Source of the DNA: CAIQPV01 sp963719855
GTDB lineage: Bacteria > Pseudomonadota > Gammaproteobacteria > Burkholderiales > Gallionellaceae
Assembly (NCBI GenBank): GCA_963719855.1
Contig: CAVRDK010000003.1
Span: forward strand, 155,155-219,154
Direction: 5' to 3'
DNA: 64,000 nucleotides
Shown: piece by piece, positions 44,660 to 52,414 of the stretch
Layout of the letters: each line of letters opens with the position of its first letter
How positions within the stretch are numbered: position 1 is the stretch's first letter
Notes under the pieces: model-generated
The model's input: the letters and a program-made list of their open reading frames with translations, nothing else
Told to the model about the DNA's origin: nothing
Database searches by the model: none
Translations under genes and position numbers: made by a program

Positions 44660-46531
44660 TCAAACCCCTTCCAGATCGGTTATTTTTCTCCCACCCAAGG
44701 CATGCGACACGCTCTTGTCCATGCGCGCCTGAGCAAAAGTTACGGTGGCATCATTCAGGCCGGAGATGGCGCGTTTGATGGCGAGATGATCGGCAGTTTG
44801 CAGCACGCTGCGCAATCCGTCCATACTCGCGCGAATGCGCGCCTGTTCGGCTTGGTTCAGCAATACCGTACCATCTTGCGCCAAGGCATTTTCCACAGCC
44901 TCGATCAGTTGCTCTGCCTCAACTTGCTGTTCGCGCAACGCGCGCGCCAGCATATCATCCTGCGCGTGTTGATTGGAATCCTGCAACATGCGCGTAATAT
45001 CTGCGTCACTCAATCCGTAGGACGGCTTGACAGTAATGTGCGCTTCCACGCCGCTGCCCTGTTCCTGCGCAGAAACGCTCAGCAGCCCATCCGCGTCCAC
45101 CTGGAAGGTAATGCGGATGCGCGCCGCACCTGCCACCATGGCCGGAATGCCGCGCAGATCGAACTTCGCCAGTGAGCGGCAATCGCTCACCAGTTCGCGC
45201 TCGCCCTGCACCACATGGACACTCATGGCAGTTTGCCCATCTTTGAAGGTGGTGAATTCCTGCGCACGCGCGGTGGGGATGGTACTGTTGCGCGGGATGA
45301 TTTTTTCGGTGAGTCCGCCCATGGTTTCGATGCCGAGCGAGAGCGGAATCACGTCAAGCAGCAGCCAGTCATCGGCGCTGCGATTGCCCGCCAGCACGTT
45401 GGCCTGGACCGCCGCGCCCAGCGCCACCACCTTATCTGGATCGAGATTGGTCAGGGGCGTCTGCTTGAAAAATTCTGCCACAGAGTGTTGTACCTGCGGC
45501 ATCCTGGTCGAGCCGCCCACCATCACCACGCCCTTGATGTCATCCACTTTCAGCCCGGCATCGCGCAAAGCGCGGCGCACCGATTGCAGCGTGTTTGTTA
45601 CCAGGTTCTGTGACAGAACATGAAAATCCTGCCGGGGCAACGTGGAGTTGATCGTCTCGCCGCCGCTGAGTATCGCGGTGATGCACGTTTCGGGATGTAC
45701 GGTGAGTTCTTCTTTGGCGGCACGTGCACGCGTCAGCAACAGACGCGTGTCTTGTGCATTCAATGCCGAGAGATTGTTTTTTTCCAGCAGCCAGCAATAG
45801 ATACGATGATCAAAATCGTCGCCGCCCAGTGCCGAATTGCCGTTGGTGGCCAGTACTTCGAACACACCTTTGGAAAGTTTGAGAATTGAAATATCAAAAG
45901 TGCCGCCGCCCAGGTCATACACCGCATACACGCCCTCGGCGGCGTTATCCAGCCCGTAAGCGATGGCGGCAGCGGTCGGCTCATTGAGCAGACGCAATAC
46001 GTTGAGGCCCGCCAGCTTTGCCGCATCCTTGGTTGCCTGGCGTTGCGCGTCGTCGAAATAAGCAGGTACGGTGACCACCGCGCCGACCAGTTCGCCGCCC
46101 AGCGACTCCTCGGCGCGTGCACGCAGAACCTTGAGAATTTCCGCCGACACTTCTACAGGACTCTTCACCCCGGACACAGTGCGCAGTTGCAACATGCCCG
46201 GTGCATCCACAAATCGGTAAGGCATGCCAATGGTGTCGCCGATGTCGCTTAGGCCACGCCCCATGAAGCGCTTGGCCGAGATGATTGTATTGGTGGGATC
46301 TTCGCTCTGCATCGCTTGCGCAGCATCGCCCACTTGCACGCTGCCATCGGCCATATAACGCACCACCGATGGCAGCAGCGCGTGCCCGTCTGCATCGTTC
46401 AGTACAACGCTGATTCCGTTGCGCACCGTCGCTACCAGCGAATTGGTGGTACCGAGATCAATACCCACCGCCAAGCGGTGTTGGTGCGGAGCGGCACTTA
46501 GGCCGGGTTCGGAAATTTGTAAGAGAGCCAT
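44660..46531 (-). CDS. hscA: Fe-S assembly chaperone HscA (Hsp70)
   Basis: A 623-residue specialised Hsp70 that binds the LPPVK motif of IscU. The nucleotide-binding domain shows VGIDLGTTNSLVA and YDLGGGTFDISI; the substrate-binding domain begins near 390 (DVIPLSLGIETMGG). Length equals the family norm. It is followed directly by fdx. Confidence 0.95.
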   Translation of the reverse strand: MALLQISEPGLSAAPHQHRLAVGIDLGTTNSLVATVRNGISVVLNDADGHALLPSVVRYMADGSVQVGDAAQAMQSEDPTNTIISAKRFMGRGLSDIGDTIGMPYRFVDAPGMLQLRTVSGVKSPVEVSAEILKVLRARAEESLGGELVGAVVTVPAYFDDAQRQATKDAAKLAGLNVLRLLNEPTAAAIAYGLDNAAEGVYAVYDLGGGTFDISILKLSKGVFEVLATNGNSALGGDDFDHRIYCWLLEKNNLSALNAQDTRLLLTRARAAKEELTVHPETCITAILSGGETINSTLPRQDFHVLSQNLVTNTLQSVRRALRDAGLKVDDIKGVVMVGGSTRMPQVQHSVAEFFKQTPLTNLDPDKVVALGAAVQANVLAGNRSADDWLLLDVIPLSLGIETMGGLTEKIIPRNSTIPTARAQEFTTFKDGQTAMSVHVVQGERELVSDCRSLAKFDLRGIPAMVAGAARIRITFQVDADGLLSVSAQEQGSGVEAHITVKPSYGLSDADITRMLQDSNQHAQDDMLARALREQQVEAEQLIEAVENALAQDGTVLLNQAEQARIRASMDGLRSVLQTADHLAIKRAISGLNDATVTFAQARMDKSVSHALGGRKITDLEGV

Positions 46532-46536
46532 CTAGT

Positions 46537-46611
46537 CATTTGTCATTAGGCGCCAGTCGTTAGTCGCTGGTATTTAACTAGCGTCTAACGACTACCAACT
46601 AGCGACTGCCT
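46537..46611. repeat. Inverted repeat between hscB and hscA
   Basis: AGTCGTTAGTCGCTGGTA at about 46556-46573 is matched in inverted form by TACCAACTAGCGACT near 46594-46608. The AACGACT motif recurs in both arms. It would form a stem in the intercistronic mRNA. A similar but not identical pattern occurs between iscU and iscS. Confidence 0.6.
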
Positions 46612-46612
46612 T

Positions 46613-47158
46613 TTAAGTATCTATCGTATCAAATGCGGAAGCGATTTCTTCCGCGAGTTTTTCCATGAATTTGAGTTTGCGCACACCTTCTGCGGCGGCG
46701 GCATAACTATGCTCATCGTCAATTTTAACCGCAAGCAACTCTTGCAACAGCCGCACTTCATGCTGCAAGCGCGCTTCCAGCTTATCCAGCTGGTCTGCAT
46801 CGCACGCCTGCTGAGCTTCTTCGACGGCCTCGCGCCACTCCATCTGCTCCATCAGGAAATCCATCGGCATCGCGGTATTGATTTCCTCCTGCGTATCCAC
46901 ACCGTGCAACCCAAGCAGATAACGCGCGCGCCGGATAGGGTTGCGCAGAGTATGGTAAGCCTCATTCACGCGCGTGGCCCATTGCATGGACATGCGGCGC
47001 TCGGCTTCGGAAAGATGGGCGAATTTGTCTGGATGGACTTGCGTTTGCAGCGCGTGGTATTTCTGGTCGAGTTGCGCGTTATCCAGCCGATAGCATTCCG
47101 GCAGGCCGAATAGCACGAAAAAATTCTGCTGGAAATCGAAGTTAACGGATTGCATCAT
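46613..47158 (-). CDS. hscB: Co-chaperone HscB
   Basis: A 181-residue J-protein that delivers IscU to HscA. The J domain has the HPD triplet in QVHPDKFAHL, and the C-terminal three-helix region binds IscU. An earlier or second Met (MMQS) leaves the start uncertain by one codon. Confidence 0.93.
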   Translation of the reverse strand: MMQSVNFDFQQNFFVLFGLPECYRLDNAQLDQKYHALQTQVHPDKFAHLSEAERRMSMQWATRVNEAYHTLRNPIRRARYLLGLHGVDTQEEINTAMPMDFLMEQMEWREAVEEAQQACDADQLDKLEARLQHEVRLLQELLAVKIDDEHSYAAAAEGVRKLKFMEKLAEEIASAFDTIDT

Positions 47159-47211
47159 TCTTACTTAAGAAAGTTGAGCTCACTGTTGTGGGAGGGGCCT
47201 CCCACACAACA

Positions 47212-47535
47212 TCAAACCTTGAAGCTCTCGCCGCAACCGCACTGATCCTTCACGTTCGGATTGTTAAACTTGAATCCCTCATTCAAACCCTCGCGCGTGT
47301 AATCCAGCTCCATGCCGTCAAGATAAGGCAGGCTCTTTGGATCAACCAATACCGTCACTCCGCCGCTGACAAATTGGAGATCATCCTCGCCCGCTTCGTC
47401 GGCGAATTCCAGCTTGTAAGCCATGCCCGAGCAGCCGCTGGTACGCACACCCAAGCGCAAACCGACGCCCTTGCCGCGTTTAGCCAGAAAATTCTGCACG
47501 TGTTTTGCCGCACTCTCAGTCAGGGTAATCGCCAT
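47212..47535 (-). CDS. iscA: A-type Fe-S carrier IscA
   Basis: A 107-residue A-type scaffold with Cys ligands in TSGCSGMAY and DQCGCGESF. It carries iron or clusters to target proteins. The start at 47535 (MAITLTESAA) is set by the family; the twelve residues before it are not conserved. Confidence 0.94.
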   Translation of the reverse strand: MAITLTESAAKHVQNFLAKRGKGVGLRLGVRTSGCSGMAYKLEFADEAGEDDLQFVSGGVTVLVDPKSLPYLDGMELDYTREGLNEGFKFNNPNVKDQCGCGESFKV

Positions 47536-47539
47536 GTTG

Positions 47540-47974
47540 TCACTCCTTGCAATTCTCTTTGCACCTCTCATTGCAAGCGCGCTCTTCCATCACAGCACTG
47601 TGCTTGCTCTTGTAATCTTGTACCGCCGCCTTGATGGCATCTTCCGCCAGAATCGAGCAGTGTATCTTCACCGGCGGCAATGCCAGTTCTTCTGCGATCT
47701 GCGTGTTCTTGATCGCCAGCGCCTGATCCACAGTCTTGCCCTTGACCCACTCGGTCACCAGCGAACTGGAAGCAATCGCCGAACCGCAGCCGTAGGTCTT
47801 GAACTTGGCATCTTCAATCACGCCTTGCGCATTCACCTTGATCTGCAACTTCATCACATCGCCGCAAGCCGGCGCACCCACCATACCGGTGCCTACTTGC
47901 GCATCGTTCTTATCCATCGAACCGACGTTGCGCGGATGTTCGTAGTGATCTAATACTTTTTCGCCGTATGCCAT
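47540..47974 (-). CDS. iscU: Fe-S scaffold IscU with a Cys-rich tail
   Basis: A 144-residue scaffold. Cluster ligands are in GAPACGD, TYGCGSA and KIHCSIL, and LPPVK is the HscA-binding motif. Typical IscU is about 128 residues. This one carries about 16 more, ending ACNERCKENCKE with three Cys. The stop is five bases before iscA. The tail is not needed for family function and is discussed as an oddity. Confidence 0.94.
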   Translation of the reverse strand: MAYGEKVLDHYEHPRNVGSMDKNDAQVGTGMVGAPACGDVMKLQIKVNAQGVIEDAKFKTYGCGSAIASSSLVTEWVKGKTVDQALAIKNTQIAEELALPPVKIHCSILAEDAIKAAVQDYKSKHSAVMEERACNERCKENCKE

Positions 47975-47992
47975 TTTTTTGCTCCTTGTCAG

Positions 47993-48070
47993 TCGCAGAC
48001 GTAAGACGTAAGTTATTAGACGTAAGTTGGGATAATTTTAACTAACAACTTACGTCTTACGTCTAACAAC
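47993..48070. repeat. Inverted repeat between iscS and iscU
   Basis: AGACGTAAGACGTAAGTT at about 47999 and AACTTACGTCTTACGTCT near 48047-48064 are inverted copies around an AT-rich loop, with a further AGACGTAAGTT copy inside the loop. It would fold in the operon mRNA and may affect the iscS/iscU ratio. Confidence 0.65.
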
Positions 48071-48075
48071 TGCTT

Positions 48076-49290
48076 TTAATGTGCCGCCCACTCAATCGCG
48101 CTGATATCCACGCCATCCTTATACATTTCCCACAACGGAGACAATTCGCGCAGTTTGCCGATCTTGTCTTTCATCAAGGCCACCACATAATCCACTTCTT
48201 CTGCGGTGGTGAAGCGCCCGACAGTGAAGCGGATCGAACTGTGCGCCAGTTCGTCGCTGCGTCCCAAAGCGCGCAACACGTAGGACGGCTCCAGGCTCGC
48301 CGAGGTACAGGCGGAGCCGCTGGAAACTGCGACATCCTTTACCGCCATGATCATGGATTCGCCTTCCACGTAGTTAAAGCTTACGTTCAGGTTGTGCGGC
48401 ACACGCTGCTCCATGTCGCCGTTGAGATGCACTTCTTCCATGTCCGACAGCCCCTGCCACAAACGGTCGCGCAACATGCGAATGCGCTCGTTTTCTGTTG
48501 CCATTTCTTCCTGTGCGAGGCGGAACGCTTCGCCCATGCCGACAATCTGGTGCGTGGGCAAGGTGCCGGAGCGCATACCGCGCTCGTGCCCGCCGCCGTG
48601 CATCTGCGCCTCGATGCGCACACGCGGTTTGCGCCGCACGTACAGCGCGCCAATACCCTTGGGGCCGTAGGTCTTGTGCGCGGAGAACGACATCAGGTCA
48701 ACCTTCAGTTGCTGCAAGTCTATCGCCACCTTGCCGGTGGCCTGCGCCGCATCAACGTGAAACAGGATGCCCTTGCCACGGCAAATTTCGCCGATGGCGG
48801 CGATATCCTGCACCACGCCGATTTCGTTATTCACCATCATTACCGAAACAATAATGGTATCGGGTCGCAGTGCCGCCTTGAATTTTTCCAAGTCGAGCAA
48901 TCCGTCCGCTTCGGGCGAGAGATAGGTGGCGGAAAATCCTTGCCGCTCCAGTTCGCGCACGGTGTCGAGTACGGCCTTGTGCTCGGTCATCATGGTGATG
49001 ATGTGCTTGCCCTTGCCCGAATAAAAATGCGCTGCGCCTTTCAGCGCCAGATTGTTGGACTCGGTCGCGCCGGAAGTCCAGACGATTTCTTTCGGGTCGG
49101 CGTTCACCAATGCCGCCACTTGTGCACGCGCGCGCTCCACCGCTTCGTCCGCCACCCAGCCGTAAGAATGAGAACGGCTGGCCGGGTTGCCGAATTTCTC
49201 GGTCAGGTAGGGAATCATGACATCGGCCACACGCGGATCAACCGGCGTGGTGGACGAATAGTCCATGTAAATTGGAAAGTGCAAACTCAT
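48076..49290 (-). CDS. iscS: Cysteine desulfurase IscS
   Basis: A 404-residue PLP enzyme that takes sulfur from cysteine for Fe-S clusters and tRNA thiolation. The Schiff-base Lys is in SFSAHKTYGPKG, and the catalytic Cys is in the SSGSACTSAS loop near 330. Length matches the family. It begins seven bases after iscR. Confidence 0.95.
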   Translation of the reverse strand: MSLHFPIYMDYSSTTPVDPRVADVMIPYLTEKFGNPASRSHSYGWVADEAVERARAQVAALVNADPKEIVWTSGATESNNLALKGAAHFYSGKGKHIITMMTEHKAVLDTVRELERQGFSATYLSPEADGLLDLEKFKAALRPDTIIVSVMMVNNEIGVVQDIAAIGEICRGKGILFHVDAAQATGKVAIDLQQLKVDLMSFSAHKTYGPKGIGALYVRRKPRVRIEAQMHGGGHERGMRSGTLPTHQIVGMGEAFRLAQEEMATENERIRMLRDRLWQGLSDMEEVHLNGDMEQRVPHNLNVSFNYVEGESMIMAVKDVAVSSGSACTSASLEPSYVLRALGRSDELAHSSIRFTVGRFTTAEEVDYVVALMKDKIGKLRELSPLWEMYKDGVDISAIEWAAH

Positions 49291-49297
49291 GGTGGCG

Positions 49298-49777
49298 TCA
49301 CACCGTAGCCATTGCGGGCTTGGCAGTGCGTTTAGTGACAGTCACCGGTGTCGCTCCCGCCTTTTCCTGATCCTGCAGATGCTTATCCACCAGTTGCTGC
49401 AAACTCACTGCCGACAAGTAGGCGTGCAACACTTTATTCAACCCGTGCCACAATGCATGAGTGCTGCATGGCTTCCCGTCCTTGCAGTCGCCCTTGCTAT
49501 CGCAGTTGGTCGCATCCAGCGGTTCGTCCACCGCCGTGATTATGTCGGCGATGAAAATTTGAGAGCCGGGACGCGCCAGATAATAGCCTCCGCCGGGGCC
49601 GCGCACGCTTTCCACGATATTGTGCCTGCGCAGCTTGCCGAATAACTGTTCCAGATATGACAGCGAAATTTTTTGGCGTTCGCTGATACCCGCCAGCGTG
49701 ACTGGGGCGCTACCGCCGCGTGTTGCCAGATCAACCATTGCCGTAACGGCAAAACGTCCCTTGGTAGTGAGCCTCAT
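49298..49777 (-). CDS. iscR: Fe-S cluster regulator IscR
   Basis: A 159-residue Rrf2-type regulator. The winged helix (MRLTTKGRFAVTAMVDLA...) is followed by the cluster-binding Cys/His set with the E. coli spacing (NCDSKGDCKDGKPCSTH). With a [2Fe-2S] cluster it should repress the isc operon. GAGGAGATAATC precedes the ATG. A type-1-like binding site lies upstream. Confidence 0.94.
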   Translation of the reverse strand: MRLTTKGRFAVTAMVDLATRGGSAPVTLAGISERQKISLSYLEQLFGKLRRHNIVESVRGPGGGYYLARPGSQIFIADIITAVDEPLDATNCDSKGDCKDGKPCSTHALWHGLNKVLHAYLSAVSLQQLVDKHLQDQEKAGATPVTVTKRTAKPAMATV

Positions 49778-49875
49778 GATTATCTCCTCGAATTTGAGCC
49801 TTGAATTAGTGAATTTTCCGTGACGGAATTAAATTTACCGCTACTAAACACTCACTGCTAGGTGGGAATAATATA

Positions 49876-49900
49876 ATACCCTAACGTTTCAGTCAACTAT
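49876..49900 (-). promoter_or_regulatory. Probable type-1 IscR operator
   Basis: Read on the minus strand, this 25-base site starts ATAGTTGACT and ends TTAGGGTAT. Compared by eye with the type-1 IscR consensus from E. coli, about 22 of 25 positions agree; the three misses fall in the second half-site. It lies about 100 bases upstream of iscR and overlaps the cysE stop codon. A role in autorepression is inferred. Confidence 0.6.
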
Positions 49901-50626
49901 GTTGTTCAAATATTTAGGGTCAAATTTGTCGGCGGTGGCTCGCTCCTCTTCGACGTTCACACCCATTTTTTCAAGTTGCTCAAGGATGAGGTTAATGCGC
50001 TGATCCACCACCATGCTGTGTCCGAGCAGGCCGTGGATGGCCTTGGACAGCGGGTCGTTCTGGTCATTGCTGATGCCGACACCGTAGGCTTTGAAGCCAT
50101 CTGCCTTTTTCGCCTCATCGAGGATGCGCGCAGGAATCCCGGCAGCCGTCGCTCCCGCCGGAACATCTTTCACCACCACCGCATTGGAGCCGATCTTGGC
50201 ATTGTCGCCGATATAAATCGGGCCGAGTATTTTCGCTCCGGCGCCTACCACCACACCGTTGCCCAGCGTGGGATGGCGCTTGCCTTCCTGCCATGAAGTT
50301 CCGCCCAGGGTCACGCCATGGTAGATAGTCACGTCGTCGCCGATTTCGGCGGTCTCGCCGATTACCACACCCATACCGTGGTCTATGAAAAAACGCCGCC
50401 CTATAGTCGCCCCCGGATGAATCTCGATACCAGTGAACCCGCGACCGATATGCGACAGGAAACGCGCCAGCCATTTGAAGTCGGCGCGCCACAGACTGTG
50501 CGTCATGCGATGAAAAATGCGCGCGTGCAGACCAGGGTAGCAGGTCACCACCTCGAATGTCGTGCGCGCCGCAGGGTCGCGGTCAAACACACTGTTTATA
50601 TCTTCTTTGATGGCATCAAACATCAT
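49889..50626 (-). CDS. cysE: Serine O-acetyltransferase
   Basis: A 245-residue enzyme making O-acetylserine for cysteine synthesis. A helical N-terminus is followed by left-handed beta-helix hexapeptide repeats (IHPGATIGRRFFIDHGMGVV, IGETAEIGDDVTIYHGVTLGG) with the catalytic His in DHGMG. Its start overlaps the trmJ stop. Placement directly before iscR links cysteine supply to sulfur use by IscS. Confidence 0.94.
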   Translation of the reverse strand: MMFDAIKEDINSVFDRDPAARTTFEVVTCYPGLHARIFHRMTHSLWRADFKWLARFLSHIGRGFTGIEIHPGATIGRRFFIDHGMGVVIGETAEIGDDVTIYHGVTLGGTSWQEGKRHPTLGNGVVVGAGAKILGPIYIGDNAKIGSNAVVVKDVPAGATAAGIPARILDEAKKADGFKAYGVGISNDQNDPLSKAIHGLLGHSMVVDQRINLILEQLEKMGVNVEEERATADKFDPKYLNNIVD

Positions 50627-51365
50627 TCACCCGTTCTTCATCCTTCTTGATTCGCGCATTGTACCCGGTCGTGGCGCTGAGAATACCCCGCAGGATGTTG
50701 ACCTCCTCCTGCTCCAACCCAGCCCGCGCATATAAACGGCGCAGCTTCTGCATCAGCTTGTTGGGTTGCTTGGCGCGGAAAAATCCGATCTGCGTCAGCA
50801 CGTCTTCAAGGTGTACAAAGAATCTTTCCATCTCCTCATGCCTGGCCGGTTCCACCTCGACCTGCTGCAAATTCAGCCCCGCATACTGCATCGCCACGCT
50901 CAACTCATAACACGCCACCTGCACCGCAGACGCCAGGTTCAGCGAACCGAATTGCGGGTTGGCCGGAATGCGCACCAGCAAATGACTCTTGCCCATTTCC
51001 TCATTGGTCAGCCCGGCCATCTCGGTGCCGAACAGCAGCGCCACCTGATGCTGCGCGGCGTGCTGCGCCAGCAGCGGCATCGCCTCGCGCGGCGTCAGCA
51101 CTTCGTGCGAGACATCGCGCAGCCGCGCCGTCATCGCCGCCACGAACACCGTGCCGTGCAAGGCCTCGTCGATCGAACCGCACACCACCGCATTGCGCAG
51201 CACATCGTCCGCGCCTGCGGACATGGTATCGGCATGCGGATCGGGAAAATGGCGCGGATTGACCAGATACAGATGGTGCAAGCCCATGGTCTTCATCGCT
51301 CGCGCCGCCGCGCCGATGTTGCCCGGATGGGTGGTGTGGCTGAGGACAACTCTTACATTGTCCAT
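50616..51365 (-). CDS. trmJ: tRNA (cytidine/uridine-32-2'-O)-methyltransferase TrmJ
   Basis: A 249-residue SPOUT-class RNA methyltransferase. Motifs: VVLSHTTHPGNIGAAARAMK at the N-terminus, LLFGTEMAGLTNEE and LNLASAVQVACYELS in the knot. It methylates the ribose at position 32 of tRNAs. The start at 51365 (MDNVRVVL) is set by the family. The 3' end overlaps cysE by 11 bases. Confidence 0.9.
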   Translation of the reverse strand: MDNVRVVLSHTTHPGNIGAAARAMKTMGLHHLYLVNPRHFPDPHADTMSAGADDVLRNAVVCGSIDEALHGTVFVAAMTARLRDVSHEVLTPREAMPLLAQHAAQHQVALLFGTEMAGLTNEEMGKSHLLVRIPANPQFGSLNLASAVQVACYELSVAMQYAGLNLQQVEVEPARHEEMERFFVHLEDVLTQIGFFRAKQPNKLMQKLRRLYARAGLEQEEVNILRGILSATTGYNARIKKDEERVNDV

Positions 51366-51592
51366 AATGGGCACCTCTAAAAATCCAATTTTCGTCGCCA
51401 TACTGCGTTACTCACCAAAAATTACTTCTTACATATTAAGACATATGCTGCGGCGTATTTTTTTGCTCGCGCCTTGTCTGGCTTAGAAACTTGAATTCTT
51501 AGCGATACCCATAATATTCTGTTTATTCAAAACGCAATTCACACTAAAATACGCAACCGGAATTTTCCGACCGCTCATTAAAAAGGTTCGTT

Positions 51593-52399
51593 ATGCATCC
51601 CATGCTCACCATCGCGGTGAAAGCCGCTCGCCGCGCCGGCAATTTGATCCACCGTGCTGCCGACAATCTAGACCACCTCACTGTCACCAAGAAATCGCAC
51701 TCCGATTATGTCAGCGAGGTAGACCGCGCGGCTGAGCAGGCCATCATAACAACCTTGCTGGACTCCTATCCGACGCATGCGATTCTAGCAGAAGAGAGCG
51801 GTGCCCAAGGCGACTCGGAATACCTCTGGATCATCGACCCGCTCGACGGCACCACCAATTTCCTGCATGGCTACCAGCAATATTCCGTCTCTATCGCCTT
51901 GCAGCATAACGGCGTGTTGACCCAGGCAGTGATCTACGACCCGACAAAAAATGACCTGTTCACCGCCACACGCGGACGCGGCGCTTACCTCAACGACCGC
52001 CGCCTGCGCGTGAGCAAACGTCTTTATCTCGCCGATTGCCTGATCGGCACCGGCTTCCCCTACAGCAAGTTTGACCATCTCGACGCCTATATGAACATCC
52101 TGCGCGACATGATGCAAAAGACCTCCGGCCTGCGCCGCCCAGGCTCCGCCGCACTCGACCTGGCTTACACCGCAGCAGGCCGCTACGACGGCTTCTTCGA
52201 AACCGGCCTCAAACCGTGGGACATTGCCGCCGGATGCCTGCTGATCACCGAAGCAGGTGGGCTGGTCGGCGACCTGCAAGGCAATGACAGCTTCCTCAAG
52301 ACTGGAAACCTCTGCGCAGGCAACCCCAAAATATTCGCGCAAATGCTGCAAGTGATCGCGCCGCACCTGACCGACGGATTGAAAAGCCCTGCTCTCTAA
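51593..52399 (+). CDS. suhB: Inositol monophosphatase family protein SuhB
   Basis: A 268-residue phosphatase of the SuhB type, also known to take part in rRNA antitermination. Metal ligands are in LAEESGAQGD, IIDPLDGTTNFLHG and KPWDIAAGCLL. The 3' end precedes mutS by 15 bases. It is divergent from trmJ, so promoters for both lie in 51366-51592. Confidence 0.92.
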   Translation: MHPMLTIAVKAARRAGNLIHRAADNLDHLTVTKKSHSDYVSEVDRAAEQAIITTLLDSYPTHAILAEESGAQGDSEYLWIIDPLDGTTNFLHGYQQYSVSIALQHNGVLTQAVIYDPTKNDLFTATRGRGAYLNDRRLRVSKRLYLADCLIGTGFPYSKFDHLDAYMNILRDMMQKTSGLRRPGSAALDLAYTAAGRYDGFFETGLKPWDIAAGCLLITEAGGLVGDLQGNDSFLKTGNLCAGNPKIFAQMLQVIAPHLTDGLKSPAL

Positions 52400-52414
52400 G
52401 AAACAGCCGTACGC

